Assembly (NCBI GenBank): GCA_038030265.1
Contig: CM075939.1
Span: forward strand, 25,091,253-25,155,252
Reading direction: 5' to 3'
Origin: Corythucha ciliata
Lineage: Eukaryota; Arthropoda; Insecta; Hemiptera; Tingidae
DNA length: 64,000 nucleotides
Part shown: in pieces, positions 34,779-46,480 of the stretch
How positions within the stretch are numbered: position 1 is the first letter of the stretch
Layout of the letters: every line of letters starts with the position of its first letter
Program-made: the position numbers and the translations under genes
The notes under the pieces: generated by a model
Database searches by the model: none
Told to the model about the DNA's origin: nothing
Seen by the model: the letters and a program-made list of their open reading frames with translations, nothing else

Positions 34779-36027
34779 AAAATTGGTACAGACGTGGGGA
34801 GAGGTGTCCTGAGTAACATAGCGGGGTATAGTCCTCGGTGGTGGGGGCCCTGTGTTGAGGAGAGGGGTAATTGAAGTTACCTTTTTTACGTCTAGCGTGA
34901 ATGTCTCGAAAACTGTGTTTTTTCGAAGAACTATGTGGCTAATTAAATTAGGAGCATACTTTCATAAAGGCACATATCCATTTTTTCAAAAACTTTTCCA
35001 AATGGATTTATCGCGTTATAAACTAATCTCGCGTTATTGCTTTGAAGGTACAGCAGTGGTTGGTTAACTTTTTCCCTCCTACTAAGTGGGGATGGGAAAT
35101 GGGGGGTGATGGGGTCCTGTGCCCTGCAATCACCGTCGCCCCAATAGCCCCAGATGAAGTGCTCATTGCTCAACACCATCTTTTGTCGGTGCACTACTGG
35201 ATATACCACTCGCTGTGGTTGTCGAAATTCTGGCATCGCCTGCTTTGCGCGCCAGGGCACTTCTACGAATGGCGACCCTATGGAAGACCCTATCATGAAT
35301 GATGAAGAGGAAGAGTACGGGGATGAATGAACAACGAGAATGAACTGAGCTATTATCTAGTTATACATTTATAACTAGTATCCATACTTCAGTTTTTTGG
35401 TTGTAGGTATTTCAATAATAATACTTTCACTTTTTTCACCACTTATCATTACCCTCCCTCCCCCTGTTTGTTGGTATGTATTTCCTGCGTACGTGGGAAG
35501 TGAAAATAGATGACAGAAACAAGGACGGTTTAAACTCGAGGGCACGGAAAAGTAGCCTGTCAACTTTTGAGTTAAAATTATGGAAATCAGTAAGTAAAAT
35601 TTTGAAATTATTGTAGTGGTTGAACATGTAATCATAAATTGGTGACTAGACATGTATTCTTGGGGGAATTTTAATGCTCTACAACTTTCTAAGCTAGCAA
35701 TTATCTCTCAGGTCAACTGTTCAGGCGCAAATTTACGAAATCGTCCAAAAAACGTGCTGTAAAAACCCAATTTTCAAAATTAGCCATTTTTTGGAGGAGT
35801 ATATCTTGAAAACGTTTCAGTATTTCGATTAAGTGTTTATCAGCAAAGTTGTAGGAAATGTTATTAGCTTTCATTTAATATACTACATAGTTCTTCGAAA
35901 AAAACACAGTTTTCGAGATATTCACACTAGACGTAAAAAGGTACCCCTCCCTTCAACGCAGCCCCCCCCCACCCAGGACTTTTAGTGCGTTACTCAGGAC
36001 ACCTCCCCCTACGTCTGTACCATTTTG
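34779..36027. mobile_element. Non-autonomous element with ~155-bp terminal inverted repeats
   Basis: Left arm about 34779-34942, right arm about 35873-36027, inverted. Shared blocks include tggtacagacgt, ggtgtcctgagtaac, ttttttacgtctag, gaatgtctcgaaaactgtgt and tcgaagaactatgt. Outer ends are near caaaattggtac on both sides. The 930-bp interior has only short frames without transposase motifs. Superfamily and target-site duplication were not determined. Confidence 0.8.
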
Positions 36028-36399
36028 GTTTTAATCTTTTTTTTTCTTCTTCTTCTTCTTCTTCAAACCTTCCGTTGCCTGGACTACAAACCCTGTACCC
36101 TTCTTCCTTTTATTTTATTTTATTATTATTATTTTTTTTTTTCCAATTCCCTTGTTTGATGTCACCAAGTTCGCGTACGTTTCGAACCATTCCCTTTAAG
36201 AGGTTGTTACAAGTTTTCCGAGTTGGCGTTTATTTTTTCAAGTGTCCGGTGGTGCGGTGGTAAGCAAAAAGAACTAAGAATTTTAATTTGTAACTGTGAG
36301 TCTTATTCGGCTTGTCTTCTCAAGTTTATAGAGGATTACTCATGTTATTTTGTTTAGGCCAGGAATAAGTGGCATGGAAGGCCGAGTTCCAGGTTAGCC

Positions 36400-38110
36400 A
36401 TATTTAGGGTTAGTGCGATCGGCCACTTTAAAAAAAGGCTACAAAACTTGCTAGTTCACCGAGATTAAGGCGCAAAACTTACAATGTCACCAAAATTAAG
36501 ACCCGAAACTTGCAAGGGCACGGATATTCAGCCAGGAAACTTCCTATTTCATGGATATATATGCGTCTTGCTAATGGCGCTGTTTCATGTGTACCGGCTA
36601 CCCTGGGTTCAGCCTTCACAAAATAGGCCCTGAAACGTGCCATTTTTGCTTGAATTAAAACCCTAAACTGGCAAACTCACTCAAATTAAGACCCGAAAAT
36701 CACCATTCCACGGGTATTCAGCGGAAGTTTGTTCCCGAGACTTCAATTTTACTGAAAGAAAATTGACCCAAAACATGCATTTTCGCAGGAATTAAGACCC
36801 GAAAGTCGCATTGCCTATTCGGTGATGGAAATTCCACCTTCCTAGTTATTCGTCGTGTTAGGCCCGGCTAGCCTGTCGGATCCGGCGCTAAGGCCCCAAA
36901 ACATACAATTTTGTTGTTAAATTAAGAATCCGAACTTGTAATTTTCGCTTAAATTAACCCCCGAAGACTGAAATCTTTTAATTTCATACATAGCCAGCCA
37001 GGAAATTTGAAATTGTGTTTTTTAGGACCCAAATACACAAATATAAACTTACAAATATTTATCTATAAATGTTGCAATTAGGTGGCTACTCTTAAGGCGG
37101 AAAAAACACACAAAAAACAACATGAAACTACAATTTCGGTAAAATTGTGGCCTGAAACTTTTGAATCAGCGAAAATTTTGCCTGAAAGCATTCAATTTCG
37201 CAGATATTTTCCTCCAAAATGTTGCAATTTTTTGAGTTTTGTTGGTTTGGTTGAGGGTTTGTTGACGTTTTGTTTTGTATGGGCCTCGTCGGACGACGCG
37301 GTTGGTTGCTGCCGGCTAGTTTGGGGGTCCTATCTCTTGCAATTTCACGGATATTTAGCGACAAAACTTGCAATTTCTCCGATATTAAGTGACCTATGAC
37401 TTGCAACTTTGCTAGAATTATGACTCGAAACTTGCATTTTCCCGAGAATCAAGCTCCGAAGGCCTGAAACTGACAATTTTTCGTATATTCAGCCAGGAGG
37501 CTTGAAATATCGCTCAAATTAGAACCAAAAATCGCCTAAATTAGGACTCAAACATGCAAGCTCGTCCATTTTAAAATTTTTACATTTATTTCAAATTCTA
37601 ATTTACGGGTGCAATCGGGACTGGTTTGCTCTGAGTTCACGCCCCAAAAGGCGCTGAAACTTGCAGTTTCGCTGACATTAGGACGTAAAACTTACAAAAT
37701 CGTGAATATTCCGCAAGTAAAATTCCAATCTCGCGTATACCTTCAAAATGTTGCAATTATGCGGCTATCCGTCTGAAGACTTTGAGACCTGTATAATGCA
37801 TGTGGCCTGGCTCTATCGAATTCTGTGGTCCCTACGAAAGATTCCCGAAACTCAACATTTCGCAGAAAATTAAAACTGGAAAGAGACCATTTCACAGTTT
37901 TTTAGCTCAGAGTGATTTAATTTCATGGCTATATTTGTCAGGCTTTGGGTTCCGTCGTGGCTGGCAAGCCCTGGGTCCACAGCCTCTAACAAAAAGGCCC
38001 CGAAACTTGCAATTAAGCGAATGGTAAGGCCAGAAACTTGCGTTTCAATTTCGCTGATACTGGACGCTACAAAAATATCTTCTTGTATAGGCACTCAAAA
38101 TGGACTTAAT
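36400..38110 (-). repeat. Degenerate repeat array, family A, inverted orientation
   Basis: About 1.7 kb of units that read, on the minus strand, like the family A arrays elsewhere: gcgaaattgcaagtttc and ggtcttaat or ggctgaatat, here seen as gaaacttgcaatttcg, attaagacccgaaac and atattcagcc. GC-rich heads appear near 36590, 36870, 37290, 37630 and 37970 (for example ttaggcccggctagcctgtc). Unit length is about 30-40 nt; divergence is high. Confidence 0.7.
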
Positions 38111-38930
38111 TGCCTGTCTCTTTTTTTTGTATAACAATGGATTTTTCTCACTAAATTGCTAAGGACAGGAGTAAAATGAGCATGAAGTATTTAACAACGT
38201 GCCTCCATCCAGCAGTTTTAGAGGAATTTGCCAGGCGCTGGGAGCAACGTTGCTATTGTAGTCTTGCGTTGAACGGTAGTCAAAAACGGATATTTATGAA
38301 AATATCTTATATTTTCTGGTTTACTCAAGAAACGTTCTCTATCATTAAATAAAACGTCCATAATCACACAGAAAAAAGTGTGCTCTTTTCAGGGGTGTCG
38401 TTGGATTTAACCTAGGACGCTTATTTCCCAAGTTACAGCTGTTTTTGTTGTGAAAACCCGTGATATGTTAAAAAACGTGAAGAAATCGATTATCTCGACT
38501 AAGAATGGAAATCAGACCCAGGGTCATAGAACATTTTTTGTTGCATTTTGGGTGTACAATCACCCATCTCATTTTTGTTCAACCAAGTACCAGTTCCCTT
38601 TATGTGCAGAGGTGGGCAAGATTTGTATCATCAAAATGGTCGCCATCTTTGAAAGCAACCGCTTTGGCATGACAGACATTTATTTAATCACTCAATGGAC
38701 CATGAGACATGAGTTCCGATCTTCAAAACCTGTGAGAAAATACATGCACCTTTTCGGGGCTGGCTCCAGGACTATGATGCAATATTGCGGATATATTTCT
38801 CTCTACTTTACCTGTACAGTCTGTGGTTAAAGTCTGTAAGGTCTGTGGTTTTAAAGTGGTTGAATCCGTAAATTTTTGCTGTCGACGAAACCGTGACCAG
38901 TGAAAGTGACACAGGAACTCTCTTTAGACG
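38111..38930. other. Noncoding region
   Basis: No gene recognised. The longest frame (126 codons at 38450-38830) has no domain I know and no splice context. Confidence 0.35.
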
Positions 38931-39293
38931 CTAGTGAACTGTAGCCATATCATCAGCGGCGGTAGAGAAGAACCGCGCCTAGCTGTGCTTGTGAGGATGG
39001 CGGCGGGGAGGTCTTGCCCCTCCTCGGGAAATTCCTCATTAACGGCCTTAACGGGGAAGCGATGGAATAAGATGTATAGTGCACGTTCGCACAAAACCAT
39101 CATTCAAGTTTACCAAGAATTTAGCAAGCCCCATGGTGGGTCAGTGATGGTTTGGAGGGCCTCTGTCGTAGCTGCCAGACTTGGTATAATGCAGCAATAC
39201 TAATGTGCTTGATTTGCACCCGGAGTCACCCGATTAAGTCCTTACAACTATGGTAATGGCCCACGACTATAAAAGGTTGGCCGCCCCTGCTCT
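38931..39293 (+). mobile_element. DNA transposon remnants (Tc1/mariner-like fragment and hAT-like end)
   Basis: The translated segment KPHGGSVMVWR (near 39127) resembles the GGGSVMVWG signature of Tc1/mariner transposases. At 39254-39293 the sequence ggcccacgactataaaaggt followed by tggccgcccctg looks like a hAT-type terminal repeat. These may be two unrelated fragments. Neither has its other end. Confidence 0.35.
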
Positions 39294-41372
39294 AAAGAGG
39301 CGATGGGCTTCTTCATATGTACGATTTTGTACGTTATCATTCATCGCAAGTGCTCATTGAAGAACATTCTAAACCGATCTTTTCGTTAGTTTCGTGTGTG
39401 AAATGAGAGAAACTCGCAAGGATAATAGTGAGCAGGGTACGGATGAGGAGGAAGGGATGCTCTTATTATAACGAGATTCTGTCACACCTTCATTCTCCGC
39501 TATACCAACTATGCCTACCTTATTCGATACTCCTCCAACTCCAATTACACGGTCTGCATTAATAAAGACTCCTCCTCTTCTATCCTCTTCTATCCTCTCA
39601 TATACAGACTATATGATGGGAATTAGAGAGAGCTTTTGCGGCAATATTCCCCTCCTCTCTTCGCCAATTCTTCACAACCACACTCACACAGTTCTTATAA
39701 CCAACCACCAATACATACACCGACGTCTGTATTGCCCTATTATAGGAGAAATAATTGGACGAGTTAGGCGTTGGTGTTGGAAAGGTGCACGGTACTGAGA
39801 GAATAAACTTATATAATCTCTACATAAGACACCTTTGTCCTTGGTTCGAGGGTTGAATAGCTACAAATGCGTGGCGGGGTGGGGAGCTCTTTGGATGACA
39901 CAAAGATTTTGATTTTCTAAACTTGATGAACTCTTGACGAGCGGCACTCTTGCAATGGTCGTTAAAGGAGAAAGTTTCTTGCAGTAGAAGCAAAGGGGTG
40001 AAAACCCTTAAAAGATATTGTTAGAGGAAAAATAACAGGGATCGAGAGAAGAGAAGAAGACCCCAACCCTTCACCATCACTAAAAACACTACATTTTATG
40101 CCTAGAATTGTATTTACGACCGATTTATACACGATACCTACGTCAGCTTTTTAAATAATTTTTAATTTAAAAATAAGGCAAAATTACGTTACAAAATATC
40201 AACTTTTTCTCCTCTGCGGAATAAAATAGCGAAGATGACAAGCGTAAGAGTAAAAGGATACTGCGGGCACTTGCTCACATTCGGCATTACGGCAAGGGAG
40301 GGGCTCATTCTGATCGATACTTTCCTTACACTACTTAGGAAGTCCTTCAGCTTTGTATTTTTCAACTCGCCCCTCCTTTTCTTTATTTCTCAATCTCTCT
40401 CGATCCCTTTCTTTTCTCCTTTTGAGTCCTCAATTATGAATCATTTAATCCTCGTCGAAGAGAGACGATTTCTAATTAAAATGAATAGAATAATATAACG
40501 CCGGTCAAGAATGAGAGAACGCCAAATATAAAAAATATTGAGGAAGGTCAAGTTGAAAAGCGTAAATCTAATGAAGTTTCAGGGGTGGACGGAATCTGGT
40601 TAGGCAGAATTAAATTGTTTTTAACTTGAAATTAATGATTTTTCACTGCACTGCCCCCTACACCCTCACCACTTTTTTCTACTGATGATGTCTTCCACTT
40701 AGTTAGTTAAATCATTCTTCTTTTCTCGCTCTCTTTTCTTCATTTAAGAATAGCAAACTTGAAAGTGATAAAAAAGTGAAAGAAAAACTTTTTACACCCC
40801 TTTTTCTTTATTTCATGCGCTTTTTTATTATTACTATCTCCACAAAATAAAATCTTGACTATTGGAGGGTTAGCGTGACTAGGGTTTTAAAGCTTCAAAG
40901 ATAAAAAATTTGCCTGGGCAGCCTGCGTGCTCAATTGTTAACATAAAAACCTATTTATAACTACAGCCTTTACACAAATAACAAACCAACCAATTATTTT
41001 GTACGGTTTAATGCGTTCATCACCACCTCTGGCCAACCCTTGTTTGGTTTTTGATTAACTCAGAATGGTGTGAAATTGACTACTATATGTAGATCGAAAA
41101 GTTTCTAATGGACCCTGAGGGCCCAAATTTCCAGATGGTTCTAGGAACGTGTGTTTAGAAAGTTAACTGAATTTACCACTTCTTTCGGCCCATAAGAAAC
41201 TTGTCGATCTATAATAATTGTGAGTTAGATGTAAGTTCTCAACAATGTTCGGTCTTGCTGGTTGTTGCCTAACCTGAAGAACTGTTCGAAAGATGACAAC
41301 AAACCGTTGAAAACAACGCCCCCCCCCTCCTCCACAGATTATACTTTATATTACCTACTGTTGTATTCTCAC
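39294..41372. other. Noncoding region
   Basis: About 2 kb with pyrimidine-rich stretches (39540-39740) and AT-rich sequence. I see no gene. The repeat copy 41239-41274 and a C run at 41320-41327 fall here. Confidence 0.4.
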
Positions 41373-41536
41373 CTGAATTGTAATGTGAAGTTCGTGGGTT
41401 TGATTACTCTTCCACTGCTTATAGTTCGGGCCCAGTCCAGTGGAACACGGGTGATCCTCCGCTTTGGTGATCGCTAGCGCGATCAAAAGGACCGCGATAC
41501 TCGGCCCCATTTGTTTTTGTTTTTCTGCCGACACCC
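41373..41536 (-). CDS. Possible first coding exon (signal peptide) of the DNER-like gene
   Basis: Acceptor tatttttcag above 41536, a short leader, ATG at 41508-41510 in a good context (aacaaATGG), then a clear signal peptide (MGPSIAVLLIALAITKAE) and EDHPCSTGLGPNY ... HELHITIQ. It ends in a near-perfect donor, CAG|GTGAGA. Phase 0 at this donor fits the phase-0 acceptor at 19893, and both exons carry N-terminal extracellular-type sequence. The link would create an intron of about 21.5 kb and implies a further 5' untranslated exon upstream. Without transcript data it could equally start another secreted protein. Confidence 0.45.
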
Positions 41537-42390
41537 CTGAAAAATAAAGACACAATCAGAATAAAGCGCGGTGTTTGCATTCAAATTCAAGAAAATCCCC
41601 CACTCCCCCCTCACCCACACACACTATTTTGCTGCTGCTGGCATTCAAACTCTTCTAATTCAATTAAAAAGCGTTGAAAAGAGCCTGAGAGTGTGCGTCG
41701 TTTTAAATGAGAAAAACGATTTCCTCATCTTTCTTCTTACTCCTTTCTTTGCTGCAACCCCCTTACCCCTCTTCTACCCTTCGACTTGGTTAACATAAAT
41801 CCCTTCAATCTCGACCTGTTTTTTCTCTCCCTCTCCACCGCGCGAATCCTATAAGTTTTCCTCCTTCATCTTCAAGTGAAGCGAACTAACTTATACGTCT
41901 AATGAGCAATGAGCTTCAAATGTCACGGACACTCGTTCTTTCTCTTCAGGGATGAACACCCCAGCCTAGCCTCCTGCTCGTGGGTGGTAAGGTACTCATC
42001 ATTCATCCCTTTTTTGTGTGTGTGTTTCCCGCAACCCTTGAAGCAAAAACTATTGGGAAAAAAAGGTGGAAGCAATTGAAGGGCGAGAATGGAATTTCCC
42101 ACCGTGATCCTAATAAAATGTTGCTTTTGGGAACCTGCCGTGCCCTTGTTCTCCCCCACTTTATTTCTGGCGTTGTCAAAGATTTTGAAGGTAGTTCGAG
42201 ACAAAATACTTGACTTTCAGACTTGATTCAACTCGGGGGAGGGAGACCGTATGCAACTAGTCATTGCTTAAGCCATCAATTTACACTTTCAAGCTGGCAG
42301 ATTAACTTTAAAAACAAAACGTTTTGACCTTGAAAAGCAAAAATAAATTTGGGAATTTCGCCCAAAAAACCGAATTTCCACAGATAAAAT
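41537..42390. other. Noncoding region upstream of the signal-peptide exon
   Basis: Pyrimidine-rich and AT-rich DNA; no additional exon is recognised. Confidence 0.35.
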
Positions 42391-43145
42391 AGCAATTTTT
42401 AACAAAGTTACTTCACGGCTAAAATTGAGAAAAACCCTTTCACAGCTGAAATTGGAAAAAAATCAAATTAAGAAAAAGCGCTCAATCACGATCTACATTT
42501 TAGAAAACGCCGATTCACGATTAAAATTGCGAACACGCTGATTTGCGGTTTCTCTGGGCGCAACTTTGTGGAGAAAAAGTGCTAATTCATGGCTAAAAGT
42601 GTAAACATTTTGCTGATTCGTGGCGAAAATTCAAGAAAAAGCCCTGGTTCACAGCTAAAATTGATAGCGTTTTCCATTTACTCAAATTTCTGCTCTAGAG
42701 CAGTTCGTTTCCACTCGTCCTCTCCGAATTAAAATATACATTAATGGACTAGATGATGTCAATAGGTCCGTTACATTGTTTTGCACTAGCTACACTAGTG
42801 TAGAAAACCATTTCATTGACTTATTCTGAAAAATTTAATGAAACCAGGTGATTTTCTTCAAAAGTGTAGCACTTGCGAAACAATGGAACGGACCTATTGA
42901 CATCATCTAGTCCATTAATGTATGTTTTAATTTGGAGAGGACGAGTGGAAAAGAACTGCTCTAGAGCAGAAATTTGAGTAAATGGGAAACGCTATCAGTT
43001 TTAGCTGTGAACCAGGGCCTTTTCTTGAATTTTAGCCACGAATCAGCGAAATTTAGCAGAATTTTATGTAAATAGAAAACGCTATGGGGAAAAACGATCA
43101 CTAGTAGCTAAAGTGGAGGGAAATTACTTCATTCGGAGCTAAATA
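42391..43145. repeat. Degenerate repeats, family C
   Basis: Units of about 30 nt such as cacggctaaaattgagaaaa, cacagctaaaattg and gctgattcgtggcgaaaatt. The foldback element at 42612-43047 sits inside and its arms end in these same units. Confidence 0.65.
42612..43047. mobile_element. Large palindrome: 185-bp arms, 66-bp spacer
   Basis: Arms 42612-42796 and 42863-43047 align without gaps over their whole length as inverted copies, with about a dozen mismatches. Each arm contains a perfect 14-bp palindrome, ctgctctagagcag, and the phrase ggactagatgatgtcaatag. There is no coding sequence. The outer ends grade into family C repeat units, so the palindrome may have formed from, or inserted into, such an array. 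Confidence 0.9.
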
Positions 43146-43319
43146 TCTTTTAAATTATAAGATATGGGTCCAAATAGCCTTCAAATTGGTAGTTAATAGT
43201 CTTTAACCCCCCCCCCCCTATAAGAAGTTTCGGACCTTTTTTTATAAAATGATCGTGGATCCAAAAGCATGACAAATAGTGCCACGAAGTTATATCACTC
43301 GAAGGTAAAAATCTGTGGA

Positions 43320-45143
43320 GTGGCCAGTTTTGGGTAAGTAGATTTATAGCGATTTCCACACGACACAAGTGTAGTGAGGCGTCCTCTGCATAAACATATG
43401 TTTATGGAAGACGGGTGGAAAAAGTTACACCACTCCAGTGTATTGCATTGAAAACGCCATTAGGGAAATTTCTTGTTTCCTATATTTATATTCGCGAAAT
43501 TGCAATTTTCTGATCTTTATTTCCGCGCAATCATTAGTTTCGGGGCATCTGTTTGGATTTGTTCTTTCAGTGATCGTGGAACGCATGCTAGCCGGCAGCA
43601 ACAGTGCTCAGTGTCTGAAGAATAGCTGAAAAATTGTGCAACACTTTTTAGGAAAATGTTCGCGAAATTTTGCGGAAGTAGGGAGTTTCTTGTCTAAATA
43701 TTTGCGATATTGCTTGTTTTTTTTTTGTTTTAGTGCATTTCATTCAAAATTTTTAGTGCACATGTACTTTTGACTAGCAGGGCCCGGCACAGTGCCAAAA
43801 GTCTGACAAATAGCCGCAAAATTGCAATATTTGTTGATCAATTTTCTGCGAAATTGGAAGTTTTAGGCCTAAATATCAGGGAAATGCCATGTTTCACGTC
43901 TCACCACAATAGATCTTATTATTCGAGTTGGTAGGGAATAGTTTCTTCTGGGCTTCCTTTCCCGTTTTTACTGGATATCCGAAAATTGGGTAGTCACCGA
44001 TCTTTATTTTCGGGAAGTTGCAATTTTCAGGTATTAGTGCATTTCATTCTGAAAATGCACTATTGGTCTCGTCGTGATGGTGGCAAACATGGGTCATGTC
44101 ATGTTTTTTTCACGTTTCAGAACCTCTAGAACACGAATTCAGTGGTCTCCGGATTTCATATATATATATATATATATATAACTTATATATATATTGATTT
44201 ATTTATAATATTATGGCCGTTTTCTTTTTTTTTAGTGTTACTGAAGCGCGGGCTAGCCGGCAAGCGCCCTGACGAATTAGCCGCCGCAAAGTTGAAGCAC
44301 TTTTAAGGCAAATATTCCCGAAATCGAAAGAGTCGTGACCGTAATCAGTTTCAGATTCGTGAAATTGCAAGTCTCCCAGCGCGCGGGTTTTTTTTTTTTT
44401 TTTTTTTTTTTTGTGCTCGCGAAACTCGGGCTAACCGGCTACGTCGGTGTGCTTTAACGAATAGCCGCAGAGTTGAAACATTGTTCAAGGTAAATATCCG
44501 TGAAATTGGAAAGATTCCTGGTTAAATAATGGAAAGATTCCTGGTTGAATAATAATTCCCCACCGTAATTTATCCGAAATTGCTAGAATCAGATACAAAT
44601 ATATTCGCTAAATTGTGATTTTCGGGTCTAAATATCCTCGAAGTTGCTATTTTTTGGTCTGAATATAGCACTAAATTTCCGGTCTTTGTTTTCGTGAAAT
44701 TGTAAATTTATGTTTTTTCCAAGTTAAGTGCAAAGGCTGGACTAGCCGGCCATGAAAGCGTAAGTCTGACAAGTACAGCCACAAAATTTCAACATTTTTC
44801 AAGGCAAAATAACATCCGCGAAATTTCTGTTGAGTTATGACCGAATGCGTGCAGTGTAGAAAGTGCGAAGCATTTAATTTCTCCGAAATTGCAAGTTCCA
44901 GATTAAATTCTCATGAAATTGCCACATTAGAGTCCGAATGTGAAATGGTGGCTCCTTGGTTTTTATTTTCCGCCAAAACTCTGACCATAAACCGCAAAAT
45001 TGCAACATTTTGTTTGCAATTTTCCGTGAAATTGGAAGCTTCGAGTCTAAATATCCGCGAAATTGCATGTTTCGGGTCTAATGGCCCGAGGCTCGATGGG
45101 TCCATCGATGAATAAAGGAACACGCCCAAACTGCAAATTTCCT

Positions 45144-45183
<40 letters not shown>

Positions 45184-46480
45184 AGAACGTCGCACCGTTG
45201 AAACATTTTCAAAGAAAATATCCGCAAAATTGGAAGAGTCCTGGCTGAATATTCGCGATGTTGCAATATTCGTGAAATTGCAAGTTTCAGGTCTGAATAT
45301 CCGCGAAATGTCGTCTTTACGTTATCCATTATCGCGAATTACAAATTTTGTTATTTTTCTCTTTTTTTCACTACCCGAGCACGAGACAGGTCCCGAGGTT
45401 TGACGAGTAGCCGAAAAATTACAGCATTTGGGAGATATACTATATCCGCGAAATTCGATTTTTTTACGCTGAATATTCGCGATATTGCGAGTTTCCACGA
45501 AATTGATTGTTGATATCGAGATTAATGTAGAAAGTTGCGAGTGAAATTGAAAGTTTAGGGCCTTTTGTTAGTAGTGGGCGAATTGCCTGGGCATGGCGGG
45601 CCAGAATATAATTTTGAATTCTAATTTTAACTAGAATTGATTCGCAATTGAAATTTGAAATTGAATGAGATTGCAGGTTTGGGTCTTAATTTGAGCGAAA
45701 TTACAAGTTTCCTGGCGAAATCGCAAGTTTTGCCATTGTTTTGGGGGGCTTGGACCCCGGGATAGCCGGCCCATTGTGCCCGGTGACAAGGCCCATACGC
45801 CCCACCCCCTCAATAAACTGCTACATTTTGGTGGCAAATATCTGAGAAATTTGTTATTTCCAGGCACATTTTCAGGTCCTGATTTCGTTATTGTAAGTTG
45901 GAGGGCCAACTTTTTTAGATATCGCGGACCCTGGACTAACCGGCCCCCACTACGCCATGCCCTGACGAATAGCCATGTATGTAATTGAAACATTCAGTGA
46001 TGAATAATATTATTTGTGTGTTTGCAAAGTCGGGTGTAATTTGAGGAAAATTACGAGTTCAGGGCACAATCTTGGGGGAGCACCAATTACAATTTGTGGG
46101 GACTTTTTCGCGGTGGATCCAACAGAGCTAGCCTGCCCGAACAGGGCTCAGTGGCTGACGGACATCCACGAAATTAGATGTTTCGTGACCGAATGTTCGT
46201 GACTTTCCTAATAATTCCTGTGAAAATGCACATTTCGGGTTTTAACGTGAGTGAAAATGCAAGTTTCGGAGCTTAATTTCAACGAAACGAAGTTTGGGAT
46301 CTCAGGCCCTTATTCCTCGAGTCAAGGAACCGTTGAGAACGGTTTTTATCACAATAAAAACACCTGTTCTAACGAATTTCAAGGGTTCCTTAACGACAAG
46401 AACGTTCATAAATAATTATGGGCATTAATTTCATAGAAAATGCAAGTTTTGGTGGCTTTTTGTTTAGAGGCCGAACGTCC
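43320..46480 (+). repeat. Main degenerate repeat array, family A, with higher-order structure
   Basis: About 3.1 kb. Short AT-rich units (for example gaatatccgcgaaattgcaa followed by gtttc and ggtct) alternate with GC-rich heads such as gcgggctagccggc and cctgacgaatagccgcaaaa followed by ttgaaacatttt. Heads are recognisable near 43575, 43775, 44258, 44425, 44735, 45370, 45750 and 45925. A dispersed repeat (44034-44180), an AT microsatellite and two long T runs (44391-44412, 45147-45181) interrupt it. Short frames within it have no meaning. Confidence 0.75.
44034..44180 (+). repeat. Dispersed ~140-bp repeat, copy 2
   Basis: Inverted relative to 16866-17008. It begins with the hairpin tagtgcatttcattctgaaa / atgcacta, continues with ttggtctcg and cacgtttcagaacctctaga, and ends in an (AT)n tract. 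Confidence 0.7.

Noticed and set aside
44391..45181. Long T runs as retroposon tails
   Set aside because: No flanking target-site duplication or element body could be matched; they look like expanded simple repeats within the array.
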